From NCBI GenBank assembly GCA_003242645.1, contig QGVC01000046.1:1-15198 (forward strand): a stretch of 15,198 nucleotides of DNA. Reading direction: 5' to 3'. The DNA is from Pseudomonadota bacterium (lineage in GTDB: Bacteria; Pseudomonadota; Alphaproteobacteria; Rhizobiales; Hyphomicrobiaceae). The stretch's first letter is position 1. Every line of letters begins with the position of its first letter. This document shows positions 1 through 7,849 of the stretch, in pieces. The position numbers and the translations under genes are program-made. The notes beneath the pieces were generated by a model. It worked only from the letters and a program-made list of their open reading frames with translations. It searched no databases and was not told the DNA's origin.

Positions 1-19
1 CCAGCGAAAACGCAAATGC

Positions 20-1351
20 CTACCCCGCCTCGGTTCGTGAAGTCCGGCTCACCAGCTCAAGGAGAGTGCGCGCGGGGATCGGCACGAATGGTCCCTGCAG
101 CGGCACTTGCCCCTTGCTTTCCTGCTGTTTCCACGTGATTCCGTAGCGGGACGTGAGATTGCGCGCGCTGACGATCAATGTACCGCTAGGTTTGAGAATG
201 CGCCGCGCTTCCGCCAGCACAGCCGGCCGGTCGCGCATGTGCTCCAAGGACTGCAGGAAGACGACAACATCGGCATGGTGGTCAGGCAAAGGAACGTGTG
301 GCCCCGGCATCGTCAAGAATTCCAGCGGCAGATGGCCGAGCTCCTCCTGGTTGAGGCGCTCCCGTATGAACGTCAGATTGTGCTCTGATAGCTCAACAAT
401 CTGAAGCAGCGCGTTCTGCGGGAGGCGCCTGCGAAGGGCAACGGTACTGGATCCACCCCAAGGAAGAAACTCGACGACCGTGGCGTCGCCGCTCAGCTCG
501 GGGAGCAGGTCGAGCTCGCGTTCCGTCGCCTCGCCTTGCCTTCGTGAATAATAGACGCCCGGAATGGGAGACTTCGCCCAGACGGAGAAGCCGCGGAAAT
601 CGGCGAGTTGGGCCCAGCTCCAAGCCTCCGGATCCCACTCTGCGAAGGGATTCCAGGCTTTCGAAATCTCATGATAAGGGTACTCGGGTGCGGGCTTGAC
701 CGGGTAGATTGTTTCGGCAGGACGGACAAAGCGGCCGAACGACATAATGCTCTGCGGATCTCGCCGCGGAGCCTTAATCTTTGGGGCAGTCGCCTTCGCC
801 CGCCCAATGGCGAGAGCGCCGATGATCTCAAAATTGATGGGGATGCCGAGCATCTCACGCAGCTTGGCGTGGTCGCCGATTCCCGCGTTCCAGATGGATG
901 ACAATCCGCGCAAGTGCGCGCTGATCATCATGTGATAACAAGCCGCCGCGACGCCCTGGATGACCGAGTAGTTGTCATGCGCCCATCCTTTCTGAAAGCA
1001 GAGGTAGATCAGCGCCGAGCATTCCGCGAAGTGGGGGTTTCCGCCGGCGATCTCGCACGCGCGGACGAGATCGGCTCGGTCGGTCACGATGACGAAGTGC
1101 CATTGCTGCTGATTGCAGGAAGATGGGGCTTGAGTCCCGTCGATAACAATCTCTCTGAGCGTCTCCGGATCGATTTCCGATCCGTCGAAGGCGCGGCAAG
1201 AGCGTCTCGAGGCAATCAGCTCCAGCAGCTCACGGGCATCGATTTGCCATCTCGAACGGTTGAATTCTTGCAACGACAGGCTCCTCGTTTCTTGACGGTT
1301 TTGCCCTGTTCTGGAGCGCAGGGCGTTGACATGCAAGTGCAAACTGTTCAC
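20..1351 (-). CDS. Nitroreductase-like domain fused to a class I SAM methyltransferase-like domain; C-terminus possibly truncated
   Basis: The first half (residues about 40-200) reads as an FMN-dependent nitroreductase fold. It has the opening SRRSCRAF, then APSSCNQQQWHFVIV, and a late GLSSIWNAGIG segment followed by a lone GALAIG strand. The second half (about 285-430) reads as a Rossmann methyltransferase, with VVEFLPWGGSS at motif I and then LPDHHADVVVFLQSLEHMRD and ARRILKPSGTLIVSARN. Motif I lacks the usual D/E-x-G-x-G-x-G, so SAM binding is uncertain. The substrate is unknown. Two starts are possible: GTG at 1351 with GAGGA six nt upstream, or TTG at 1273 with GAGGAG (1281-1286) seven nt upstream. 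The TTG start fits the normal nitroreductase N-terminus better. The frame stops about 15 residues after the motif that usually precedes the last strands, so a frameshift is possible. The divergent neighbour is a broken dctP gene, which suggests a decaying accessory segment. Domain calls are fairly firm; function is not. Confidence 0.7.
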   Translation of the reverse strand: MNSLHLHVNALRSRTGQNRQETRSLSLQEFNRSRWQIDARELLELIASRRSCRAFDGSEIDPETLREIVIDGTQAPSSCNQQQWHFVIVTDRADLVRACEIAGGNPHFAECSALIYLCFQKGWAHDNYSVIQGVAAACYHMMISAHLRGLSSIWNAGIGDHAKLREMLGIPINFEIIGALAIGRAKATAPKIKAPRRDPQSIMSFGRFVRPAETIYPVKPAPEYPYHEISKAWNPFAEWDPEAWSWAQLADFRGFSVWAKSPIPGVYYSRRQGEATERELDLLPELSGDATVVEFLPWGGSSTVALRRRLPQNALLQIVELSEHNLTFIRERLNQEELGHLPLEFLTMPGPHVPLPDHHADVVVFLQSLEHMRDRPAVLAEARRILKPSGTLIVSARNLTSRYGITWKQQESKGQVPLQGPFVPIPARTLLELVSRTSRTEAG

Positions 1352-1428
1352 AGTTCTTCCTCGCCCTAAAGGGGGGAGCTCGGCTGCAGGCGCAGTTGGA
1401 CATCACAGCGACAGAAGGTACCAGGAGC

Positions 1429-2132
1429 ATGAAGAAATTTATGTTGGGCGGCATCAGCCTCGCCGCGGCGCTGATCGCCTCAGCGACGCAGGCCCAAGAG
1501 TTCCGGCTCAATTGGGGGCATTACCTGAATAATAGTCCGTACGTCCAGATCGAGAAGGATTTCGCGGCAGCCGTTGAGAAACGCAGCAATGGGCGAGTGG
1601 CATTCAATATCGTCTATTCGGGCGGCCTTGGCAAAGGTGACGAGCTGCTACCCTTAGCCGGGCGTGGTGGCGTCGACATCGCGGCGATTGTGCCCGGCTA
1701 TTATGCCGACCAGCTCCTTTACGCGAAGACGCTGCAGATCCCCTTCGTGTTCAGAAGCCCGGCTGAAGCGATCAAGATCGCCAACTACTCTTATGAGAAC
1801 ATCCCTGCCTTCTCCGAGGAACTGTCACGTCTGGGAGTTCGGCGTCTGTTCCACCAGCCGCTCGGCTCGTACTACTTCACGGGCAAAACCGACGACTGCA
1901 AGTCCTCGACCGCATGAACGGCAAAAAGATTCGGACATTCGGTACGGACATCCCGAAGATGATGACCGCCCTTGGCGGAGTGCCGGTCTCGATTCTACCC
2001 GCCGATCTTTACGAGGCGCTCGAACGCGGCACGCGGCCGCGGTACGCAGATGTAAGGCCCAATCTCCTCTTCGGGCCTAGGGCGCAAAGCATCACGCGCA
2101 GGGACTTACATGCTCGTCGAAAAGCTCTATAG
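1429..2132 (+). pseudogene. TRAP transporter substrate-binding protein (DctP family), frameshifted and truncated
   Basis: An intact protein of this family would be a periplasmic solute receptor feeding a DctQM TRAP permease. The ATG at 1429 opens a typical signal peptide (Lys-Lys, a hydrophobic core, then ATQA before QEFRLNWGHYL). The family pattern follows through SGGLGKGDELL, VDIAAIVPGYY and LQIPFVF. The frame ends at TGA 1915-1917, but similarity continues in the +2-shifted frame as LDRMNGKKIRTFG, then VPVSILPADLYEALERGT. The simplest repair is one missing base near 1903-1905, which would restore a Lys-Ser-Leu-Asp-Arg-Met reading. After about 2030 the family resemblance fades and a stop follows at 2130-2132. 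About 230 codons remain of a usual 320-340, and no dctQ or dctM genes follow. AGAAGG lies about ten nt before the start. Non-functional as it stands, unless the shift is a sequencing error. Confidence 0.8.
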
Positions 2133-2159
2133 AAGAGAGGCCCACCATCGAACGATCCC

Positions 2160-2873
2160 ATGCGCAAACGCCGACTGCCCATAGGCCGCTTCATTCTCTT
2201 GCTGATTCTGCTCGCGGCAGTCGGCTTGGCATTCCGGCAAGGGCTCATACCAGCTCGATACAGCCCATTGCCAGCACTCGATCTCGCGAAACCGCTGCCT
2301 CTCATTGTTGACTGGCAGCTCGCGGAGCTGAGGCGCGATGCCGAGCTTTGCTCGCGCGTGCTGGTGCCCCCACACATCGAAGCGGTACCCATTCCCGACA
2401 ATCCGCCTCAACGAGGATGTGGCTGGACGAACAGCGTGCGTATTTCATCCGTAGGCGGAGCCAGGCTGCCTGTGGACAAGTTGTCCTGCCAAGCTGCAGC
2501 GGCGCTTTCTTTGTGGATGGTTCACGAGGTCCAACCGCTGGCGATGGCGTTCTTTGGCCAGCGGGTGAGATCACTCCAGCATATGGGGACCTATTCCTGC
2601 CGCAACATCATAGGCAATCCCGTATGGCGGAATACAAGAAGTGAGCACGCAACAGCGAACGCCATTGACATTTCAAGCTTTACTCTCGAGGATGGCCGGC
2701 GCATTTCCGTCGCGAGGCACTGGCGTCGAGCGGACCGACCAGAGGGCGAGTTCTTACGCGCCGTGCATGAGGGTGCGTGCCGCTATTTCCGAGTTGTGCT
2801 TAGCCCCGACTTCAACCGCGCGCACTGGGATCATTTTCACTTTGACCGCGGCATTCTTTCGACCTGCCGTTGA
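2160..2873 (+). CDS. Extensin-like C-terminal family protein (membrane-anchored, cell-envelope)
   Basis: The 237-residue protein starts with a basic MRKRR and one hydrophobic segment (about 10-25), so it is probably anchored in the inner membrane with a periplasmic domain. The rest matches the bacterial extensin-like C-terminal family. It has paired cysteines (Cys64, Cys87, and others at 110, 147, 207 and 236), GTYSCRNI near 143-150, SEHATANAIDISSF at 161-174, and HWDHFHFD at 222-229. His163, Asp170 and His225/His227 are spaced as in LAS/M15-type zinc peptidases. A zinc-dependent role on peptidoglycan is therefore an inference, not an established activity. There is no good Shine-Dalgarno next to the ATG; the nearest AGAGAGG is about 20 nt away, and no other in-frame start is visible upstream. 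It stands alone, downstream of the dctP remnant and convergent with acs. The family call is firm; the biological role is unknown. Confidence 0.85.
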   Translation: MRKRRLPIGRFILLLILLAAVGLAFRQGLIPARYSPLPALDLAKPLPLIVDWQLAELRRDAELCSRVLVPPHIEAVPIPDNPPQRGCGWTNSVRISSVGGARLPVDKLSCQAAAALSLWMVHEVQPLAMAFFGQRVRSLQHMGTYSCRNIIGNPVWRNTRSEHATANAIDISSFTLEDGRRISVARHWRRADRPEGEFLRAVHEGACRYFRVVLSPDFNRAHWDHFHFDRGILSTCR

Positions 2874-2970
2874 TCAATCGCCAGCGTCAATTCAACTGTT
2901 TTGTTTTCGGGAAAGGACAGCCGCTTTCGAAATCGTTTTGCGGAAACGGATTACTGCACTCGTAAGGTAA

Positions 2971-3008
2971 GAAACGAAAAGCCCCGCCCGGATCAGCTCC
3001 GAGCGGGG
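2971..3008 (-). terminator. Intrinsic terminator of acs
   Basis: CCCCGC (2982-2987) pairs with GCGGGG (3003-3008). After one C-A mismatch, CGGA (2989-2992) pairs with TCCG (2998-3001) around a five-base loop. Read on the minus strand, the hairpin is followed by CTTTTCGTTTCTTA (2967-2980), a T-rich run. It begins 30 nt past the acs stop. On the plus strand the hairpin lacks a following T-run, so it would only weakly end transcription from the extensin-like gene. Confidence 0.75.
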
Positions 3009-3037
3009 TGTGTATCCACCCAGCAGTCGAGCCGCTC

Positions 3038-4987
3038 TTAGGCCGCGGAGCGCCTGTTCAGCCGGTTGTTGATCAAATCCTCGACGACGCTCGGATCGGC
3101 AAGCGTTGAAGTGTCACCGAGATTGGAGAAATCATCCTCGGCGATCTTCCGGAGAATGCGCCGCATGATCTTTCCAGAGCGTGTCTTCGGTAGATTGGGA
3201 GCGAACTGGATGAGGTCCGGCGCGGCGATGGGGCCAATTTCTTTCCGCACGTGAGCAACAAGCTCCTTCTTGAGCTCCTCACTCGGTGTTTCGCCCGCTA
3301 TCAAGGTCACATAGCAGTAGATGCCCTGCCCCTTGATATCGTGCGGGTAACCCACCACGGCCGCTTCGGCGACTTTTGGATGAGCGACAAGAGCGCTCTC
3401 GATCTCAGCCGTGCCAAGACGGTGCCCAGAAACGTTGATGACATCATCCACGCGGCCCGTGATCCAGTAATAGCCCTCTTCGTCCCGGCGGCAGCCGTCA
3501 CCCGTGAAGTACATACCCGGGTACGTTGAGAAGTAAGTTTGTACGAACCGCTCGTGATCGCGGAATACGGTGCGCATTTGCCCCGGCCAGCTGTCGAGGA
3601 TCACGAGATTGCCGCTTCCGGGTCCTTCAATGAGCTCACCCTTATCGTTGACGATGCCGGGCTTCACGCCAAAGAAAGGTAGCGTCGCCGAACCCGGTTT
3701 CAGCTTAATTGCGCCCGGCAATGGCGTAATGAGAATACCGCCGTTCTCTGTCTGCCACCACGTGTCGACGATCGGGCAGCGGCCCTCGCCAACTACGCGG
3801 TAGTACCACTCCCACGCTTCCGGGTTGATCGGCTCGCCCACGGACCCGAGCAACCGCAACGATGAGCGATCGGTCCGCTTCACATAGTCGTCGCCCGCGC
3901 CCATCAGTGCCCGGATCGCCGTCGGAGCCGTGTAGAATATGTTCACGTCCCACTTGTCGACGACATGCCAGAAACGCGACGGCGTCGGATAGTTCGGCAC
4001 TCCCTCGAACATCAACGTTGTAGCACCGTTCGCGAGCGGCCCATATACGATGTAGCTATGGCCCGTGACCCATCCGACGTCCGCGGTGCACCAGTAAATG
4101 TCACCGTCGTGATAGTCGAAGACATACCGATGGGTGATCGCTACATGGACGAGGTATCCGCCAGACGTATGCAGAACGCCCTTCGGCTTACCAGTGGAGC
4201 CAGAAGTATAGAGGATGAACAGTGGATCCTCGGCGCTCATCTCCTCAGGTGGACAGTCGGAGCTGACCTTCACCAGCTCTTCGTGCAGCCAGATATCCCG
4301 TTCCGGATTCCAGGGAACATCTGCACCGGTTCTGCGTACGACGAGCACCTTCTCGCCGCCACCCGTCTTCTTAAGAGCCTCGTCGGTGTTCTTTTTCAGG
4401 GGCACAACGCGACCGCCCCGAAGCCCTTCGTCAGCCGTGATAATGAATTTCGAATCGGCATCTATGATGCGACCCGCAAGGCTGTCGGGTGAGAAGCCAC
4501 CGAACACGACCGAGTGGATGGCGCCGATGCGAGCGCAGGCCAACATGGCGTAGGCCGCCTCCGGAATCATCGGCAGATAGATCGTGACCCTGTCACCCTT
4601 CCTGACGCCATTTGCCTTTAGGACGTTGGCGAACTTGCAAACCCGCTCATGCAGCTGGCGATAGGTGATCTTCTCGTCAACGGTGGGATCATCGCCCTCC
4701 CAGATGATCGCCACTTGATCGCCGCGCTTCTCGAGGTGCCGGTCGACACAGTTGTAGCAAACATTCAGAGTACCGTCTTCGAACCACTTGATCGAAACAT
4801 TGCCGGGGCCGAAGGTGGTGTTCTTGACCTTGGTGTAGGGCTTGATCCAGTCGATGCACTTGCCCATTTCGCCCCAGAAACCATCCGGGTCGGTTATCGA
4901 GCGCTGGTACATCTCCTGGTACTTGACCCAGTCAATCCAAGCGCGGCTCGCCCATTCCGCAGGTACGGGATAGACCTTCTCCGACAT
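3038..4987 (-). CDS. acs: Acetyl-CoA synthetase (AMP-forming)
   Basis: This cytoplasmic enzyme makes acetyl-CoA from acetate, ATP and CoA through acetyl-AMP, feeding the TCA and glyoxylate cycles. The 649 residues match the usual length of about 650. Visible landmarks are the ATP-binding loop [10 protein letters not shown] (261-270), [11 protein letters not shown] (407-417) with the tryptophan pair of the acetate pocket, YFTGDG (493-498), and the hinge region [13 protein letters not shown] (511-523). The C-terminal [11 protein letters not shown] places the catalytic and normally acetylatable lysine at 606, equivalent to Lys609 of the enteric enzyme. The family regulates this lysine by reversible acetylation, but no acetyltransferase or deacetylase gene is visible here. 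GGGAGG (4995-5000) lies seven nt before the ATG and settles the start. It appears to be a single-gene unit with its own promoter and terminator. Confidence 0.98.
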   Translation of the reverse strand: MSEKVYPVPAEWASRAWIDWVKYQEMYQRSITDPDGFWGEMGKCIDWIKPYTKVKNTTFGPGNVSIKWFEDGTLNVCYNCVDRHLEKRGDQVAIIWEGDDPTVDEKITYRQLHERVCKFANVLKANGVRKGDRVTIYLPMIPEAAYAMLACARIGAIHSVVFGGFSPDSLAGRIIDADSKFIITADEGLRGGRVVPLKKNTDEALKKTGGGEKVLVVRRTGADVPWNPERDIWLHEELVKVSSDCPPEEMSAEDPLFILYTSGSTGKPKGVLHTSGGYLVHVAITHRYVFDYHDGDIYWCTADVGWVTGHSYIVYGPLANGATTLMFEGVPNYPTPSRFWHVVDKWDVNIFYTAPTAIRALMGAGDDYVKRTDRSSLRLLGSVGEPINPEAWEWYYRVVGEGRCPIVDTWWQTENGGILITPLPGAIKLKPGSATLPFFGVKPGIVNDKGELIEGPGSGNLVILDSWPGQMRTVFRDHERFVQTYFSTYPGMYFTGDGCRRDEEGYYWITGRVDDVINVSGHRLGTAEIESALVAHPKVAEAAVVGYPHDIKGQGIYCYVTLIAGETPSEELKKELVAHVRKEIGPIAAPDLIQFAPNLPKTRSGKIMRRILRKIAEDDFSNLGDTSTLADPSVVEDLINNRLNRRSAA

Positions 4988-5025
4988 CGACTAACCTCCC
5001 ACGTTCTTGCATAAAATTTAGGCGC

Positions 5026-5054
5026 ATTATGTCGGCCGTGTCGGAGGCCGGCAA
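5026..5054 (-). promoter_or_regulatory. Probable sigma70-type promoter of acs
   Basis: On the minus strand TTGCCG (5049-5054) and CATAAT (5026-5031) are separated by 17 nt. They match the -35 and -10 consensus at 4/6 and 5/6 positions. Transcription would start near 5019, giving a leader of about 30 nt that carries the strong acs ribosome-binding site. The spacer holds an inverted repeat, CGGCC / GGCCG, eight nt apart, which could bind a regulator. Predicted from sequence alone. Confidence 0.45.
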
Positions 5055-5111
5055 TCGCCCCGTTCGTCGAATTCGGTGCGTTCCTCGCGTCCCGGTACTT
5101 CCATCCCCAGC

Positions 5112-5534
5112 CTAAACGCCAATCCAGCCGATAACGGCTCCCTGGATCAGTAGGACGCCGAGCCAATGGGCGCCATCGACCAGTGTGGCCGTCCGGCTAA
5201 GGCGATGCACCATATGATTGATCACCAGCGCCGTCATCACGAACCCGGCCCATACGAACAGTGCCGAGATGATGCCATCGCGCACCGTCACTTGACCTAG
5301 GCCAAGATGGCCGATGACTGCTGCTAAGACGTAGGCCATCAAAAGCAAAGCGATAAAGGCGACGATGAAGGGCACCGCGTTGACGTTGAGCCGCACACGC
5401 GTGTACCGCAGCCTTGGCTCGTCCCCATCCGCCAGCGACCTCTGCGAGAATGCCGAATACCACACACCGCCGAACAGAAAGCTCGCGATGGCAGCCAGCA
5501 GCACGCCCAAGTGGTTAACGCCAGCGAGGGTCAT
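5112..5534 (-). CDS. DUF1761 family four-helix membrane protein
   Basis: This is a 140-residue hydrophobic protein with about four membrane segments. The first (about 8-25) contains the family pattern FLFGGVWYSAF. The second lies near 53-72, the third near 88-106, and the last near 121-140. Between helices three and four is NHMVHRLSRT. This pattern fits DUF1761, a small membrane family common in alphaproteobacteria with no established function. The ATG at 5534 overlaps the stop of the upstream methyltransferase gene as ATGA, so translation is probably coupled. A longer reading from 5597 would run into the methyltransferase and adds a non-hydrophobic, atypical N-terminus. The stop is about 57 nt before the predicted acs promoter. 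Nothing in the sequence shows a ligand or catalytic site. Confidence 0.8.
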   Translation of the reverse strand: MTLAGVNHLGVLLAAIASFLFGGVWYSAFSQRSLADGDEPRLRYTRVRLNVNAVPFIVAFIALLLMAYVLAAVIGHLGLGQVTVRDGIISALFVWAGFVMTALVINHMVHRLSRTATLVDGAHWLGVLLIQGAVIGWIGV

Positions 5535-6232
5535 GCTGCCTCCACGGATCCTGCACTCAGGAAGCTCAAATTGGCCGGCGGAACACTGAAGCGCCACACT
5601 GCGGTGCGCTTGACCTCCATGTCCTCGAGCTCGCGCGTCACCGGCACCTCGTAAAGCGCCACCTGCGCAAATCGTTTGACAGGAAAGTAGCTGCGTCGCG
5701 GATCGCCAACCAGAACATCGGTCCCCTGCTGCGAGGCGACCTCAAGCAGCTCCAACATGCGATCTGCCAGCTCGCGCTCGTAAAACAGATCACCAACGAG
5801 CAGGACGTCAACTTGGGGCAAGGTGCCTTCGAAGATGTCCCGCTCGGCGGCGATGACCTCGACGCCATTCACTGCTGCGTTGAGGCCAATCGCAGCTATC
5901 GCCAGCCTGTCGATGTCGAAAGCCAGCACTCTTCTGGCCCCGGCCCGTGCTGCTGCAATGGCCACGAGACCGCTACCGGAGCCGAGGTCGATCACCGTCT
6001 TACCCGCCACCAGCTCAGAATTGTCTAGCACGTACCGGGCCAACGCCTGACCGCCCGCCCAAGCAAATGCCCAGTAGGGGGGCGGGACGTTCATTTCGCC
6101 AAGCTCCTCCTCCGTCCGGCGCCAGATGGGCAGGGACTCGCTGGCGAGGTGCAATGAGATTTCGGGTGTCAGCGGGGGCGACTGAACCTCTGTATTCGCA
6201 CGGATGAAGCTAACCGCGTCGATCTCCTTCAT
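5531..6232 (-). CDS. Class I SAM-dependent methyltransferase, EtfB lysine methyltransferase-like (METTL20 type)
   Basis: The 233-residue protein has the PPPYWAFAWAGGQALARY signature at 50-67, which is typical of METTL20/EtfB-lysine methyltransferases and related PrmA/nicotinamide-type enzymes. SAM-binding motif I is VIDLGSGSG (80-88), the acidic loop after strand 2 is LAFDID (103-108), the post-II motif is GDLFYE (147-152), and GDPRRSYFP follows at 186-194. In the bacterial family member studied, the target is lysine in the beta subunit of electron-transfer flavoprotein. The same target here is inference, since no etfAB genes are in view. I chose the ATG at 6232, 13 nt after the EVE gene stop with an AGGCGGA ribosome site. 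The ATG-type start at 6313 would lie inside the EVE gene. It is coupled by ATGA to the DUF1761 gene downstream. Confidence 0.85.
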   Translation of the reverse strand: MKEIDAVSFIRANTEVQSPPLTPEISLHLASESLPIWRRTEEELGEMNVPPPYWAFAWAGGQALARYVLDNSELVAGKTVIDLGSGSGLVAIAAARAGARRVLAFDIDRLAIAAIGLNAAVNGVEVIAAERDIFEGTLPQVDVLLVGDLFYERELADRMLELLEVASQQGTDVLVGDPRRSYFPVKRFAQVALYEVPVTRELEDMEVKRTAVWRFSVPPANLSFLSAGSVEAA

Positions 6233-6245
6233 TTCCGCCTGGCAC

Positions 6246-6740
6246 TCAGGCCACTTTCCGTCCTGGTTTACGCGTGAACTTCTTGGGGTCGAGCCCACCC
6301 ATTCGGCAGACAATCTCCCACTCCTCGTCCGTCACCGGCTGCACCGAGAGGCGCGCCGTGGTCACAAGCGCCATCTTGGACAGCTCAGGCGTAGCTTTCA
6401 CGTCACTCAATTTCACCGGTCGTGGCATGTCGGCGACCGCTTTCACATCGACACACTCCCATGTTCCTGTCGTGTCGGTGGGGTCGGGGTGAGCGGGCGC
6501 AATCACCTCCACAATACCGACGATCTCCTTACCCTGGTTCGAGTGGTAGAAGAAACCAAGGTCGCCCACTTGCATTGAGCGCATATTGTTGCGGGCGCGG
6601 TAGTTGCGCACACCGTCCCATGGCTCGCCCTGCTCACCGCGGGCTTTGAGCATCTCCCAGGAGAAAGTGTCTGGCTCAGACTTGAAGAGCCAATACCGAG
6701 TTCGTGACTCGTTTGCCGTCTTGGCTGCGGACTTCGGCAT
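6246..6740 (-). CDS. EVE-domain protein (thymocyte nuclear protein 1-like)
   Basis: This is a single-domain protein of 164 residues. It shows YWLFKSEPDTFSW (16-28), WDGVRNYRARNNMR (41-54), GDLGFFYHSN (59-68), GIVEV (75-79) and TDEEWEIV (137-144), all hallmarks of EVE domains. EVE domains are PUA-like folds that bind modified bases in DNA or RNA. In bacteria they occur both as free-standing proteins and as specificity modules of modification-dependent restriction systems. No nuclease partner is visible here, so this looks like the common free-standing housekeeping form. There is no Shine-Dalgarno before the ATG and no other plausible start. It sits 107 nt downstream of gpsA and 13 nt upstream of the methyltransferase gene, and probably shares a transcript with the latter. 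Confidence 0.92.
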   Translation of the reverse strand: MPKSAAKTANESRTRYWLFKSEPDTFSWEMLKARGEQGEPWDGVRNYRARNNMRSMQVGDLGFFYHSNQGKEIVGIVEVIAPAHPDPTDTTGTWECVDVKAVADMPRPVKLSDVKATPELSKMALVTTARLSVQPVTDEEWEIVCRMGGLDPKKFTRKPGRKVA

Positions 6741-6847
6741 CAGGAGAACCCGCTATGTGAGGCACAGGATGACTAATTCAGGCCACCTAGCAGAGTCTCG
6801 TTCAATTTCCCGCAAAATCAAGGACGGCCCGATGCTCGGAATTGGCC

Positions 6848-7849
6848 TTAGTCCTCAGCCTTGAGCGGGCGTTGCATGAGAGCGGAAACGGCTTGCGGAA
6901 TCGACAAGCGCCCCTGAAGGATCGCATGAACCGCTGCCGAGACGGGAACGTCAATTCCGCGAGAGTCCGCAATGCTGACAACGGCTTCAGCTGTATAGGC
7001 ACCCTCCGTTACGCCCCCGGCGGATGCCGTTGCAGCTTCGACGCTTTGGCCCTGGCCGAGCGCCAGTCCGAGGCGGAAATTGCGCGATTGCGCGCTCGAG
7101 CAGGTGAGCACAAGATCACCGAGCCCGGACAAGCCGGTTAACGTCTCGCGGCGAGCGCCTAATGCCGTGCCGAAGCGTGACAACTCGGCGAACGCGCGCG
7201 CAATCAAAGCAGCCCGTGCGCTCTCCCCGAGGCCGTGACCGGTGACGATACCGCAGGCGATGGCAAGCACATTCTTTACAGCCCCTCCAATCTGAACGCC
7301 CACGAGATCGTCGGAAATGTACGGCCGGAACGTCGGGGAGCTCAGGGCCTCCGCCACTGGTCGAGCTAACTCGAGGGAGCGTGCGGCAAGGGTGACGGCC
7401 GTCGGCAATTGGCGAGCAACATCGCCGGCGAAGCTCGGGCCGGAAAGGATCATCGGCTCGAGAGCGGGGCAAGTCTCACGGAGCACATCAGCCAGGAACT
7501 GAGAGGTCCCTTGTTCTATGCCCTTGGCGGTGATTACGGCGCTCGTTCCTGGCTGCAGATGCGGGCGGAAACCTCCCATCACTTCCCGCATGGCCTGTGC
7601 CGGCGTGGCGATCATAACCAGCTCGCATGCCGCCAGATCTTCGGGTGTCGAGGTAGCAGAAATCTCTTCGGGAAGTGTGATCCCGGGCAAACGAGCTTTG
7701 TTCTCGCGGGTAACATTTATCTCGCGGCTGGTTTCTGCCCCCCGCGCCCAAAGGGTGACCCGATGGCCAGCGCGAGCAGCCACCAATGCCAGCGCCGTGC
7801 CCCATGCTCCGGCGCCGATAACCCCAACCTGCAGCACTCCTTTGGTCAT
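6848..7849 (-). CDS. gpsA: Glycerol-3-phosphate dehydrogenase [NAD(P)+]
   Basis: This enzyme reduces dihydroxyacetone phosphate to sn-glycerol 3-phosphate in the cytoplasm, supplying the backbone of phospholipids. The 333 residues match the family length. The N-terminal Rossmann motif is GAGAWG (12-17), with [11 protein letters not shown] near 80-90 and SGPSFAGDV at 136-144. The catalytic lysine is Lys192 in [11 protein letters not shown], and the substrate-binding region [12 protein letters not shown] lies at 239-250. The ATG overlaps the tsaD stop by four nt (ATGA), so the two genes are translationally coupled in a tsaD-gpsA unit. This order is common in alphaproteobacteria. The C-terminal RPLKAED ends where expected. 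No oddities are seen. Confidence 0.97.
   Translation of the reverse strand: MTKGVLQVGVIGAGAWGTALALVAARAGHRVTLWARGAETSREINVTRENKARLPGITLPEEISATSTPEDLAACELVMIATPAQAMREVMGGFRPHLQPGTSAVITAKGIEQGTSQFLADVLRETCPALEPMILSGPSFAGDVARQLPTAVTLAARSLELARPVAEALSSPTFRPYISDDLVGVQIGGAVKNVLAIACGIVTGHGLGESARAALIARAFAELSRFGTALGARRETLTGLSGLGDLVLTCSSAQSRNFRLGLALGQGQSVEAATASAGGVTEGAYTAEAVVSIADSRGIDVPVSAAVHAILQGRLSIPQAVSALMQRPLKAED

Noticed and set aside
914..1369. A 151-codon plus-strand frame opposite the nitroreductase half
   Set aside because: The opposite strand carries clear nitroreductase motifs, and this frame shows no domain and no ribosome site.
3965..4492. A 175-codon plus-strand frame inside acs
   Set aside because: It is the shadow of the acetyl-CoA synthetase gene, whose motifs are continuous through this stretch.
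5535..5597. N-terminal extension of the DUF1761 protein
   Set aside because: The extra 21 residues overlap the methyltransferase gene and do not resemble the family; the ATGA-coupled start at 5534 fits better.
6237..6251. Small hairpin GCCTG / CAGGC between the EVE stop and the methyltransferase start
   Set aside because: It has only five pairs and could partly cover the ribosome site, but that is too short to claim regulation.
6246..6740. EVE domain as part of a modification-dependent restriction system
   Set aside because: There is no nuclease or helicase partner nearby; sequence and context fit the free-standing housekeeping form.
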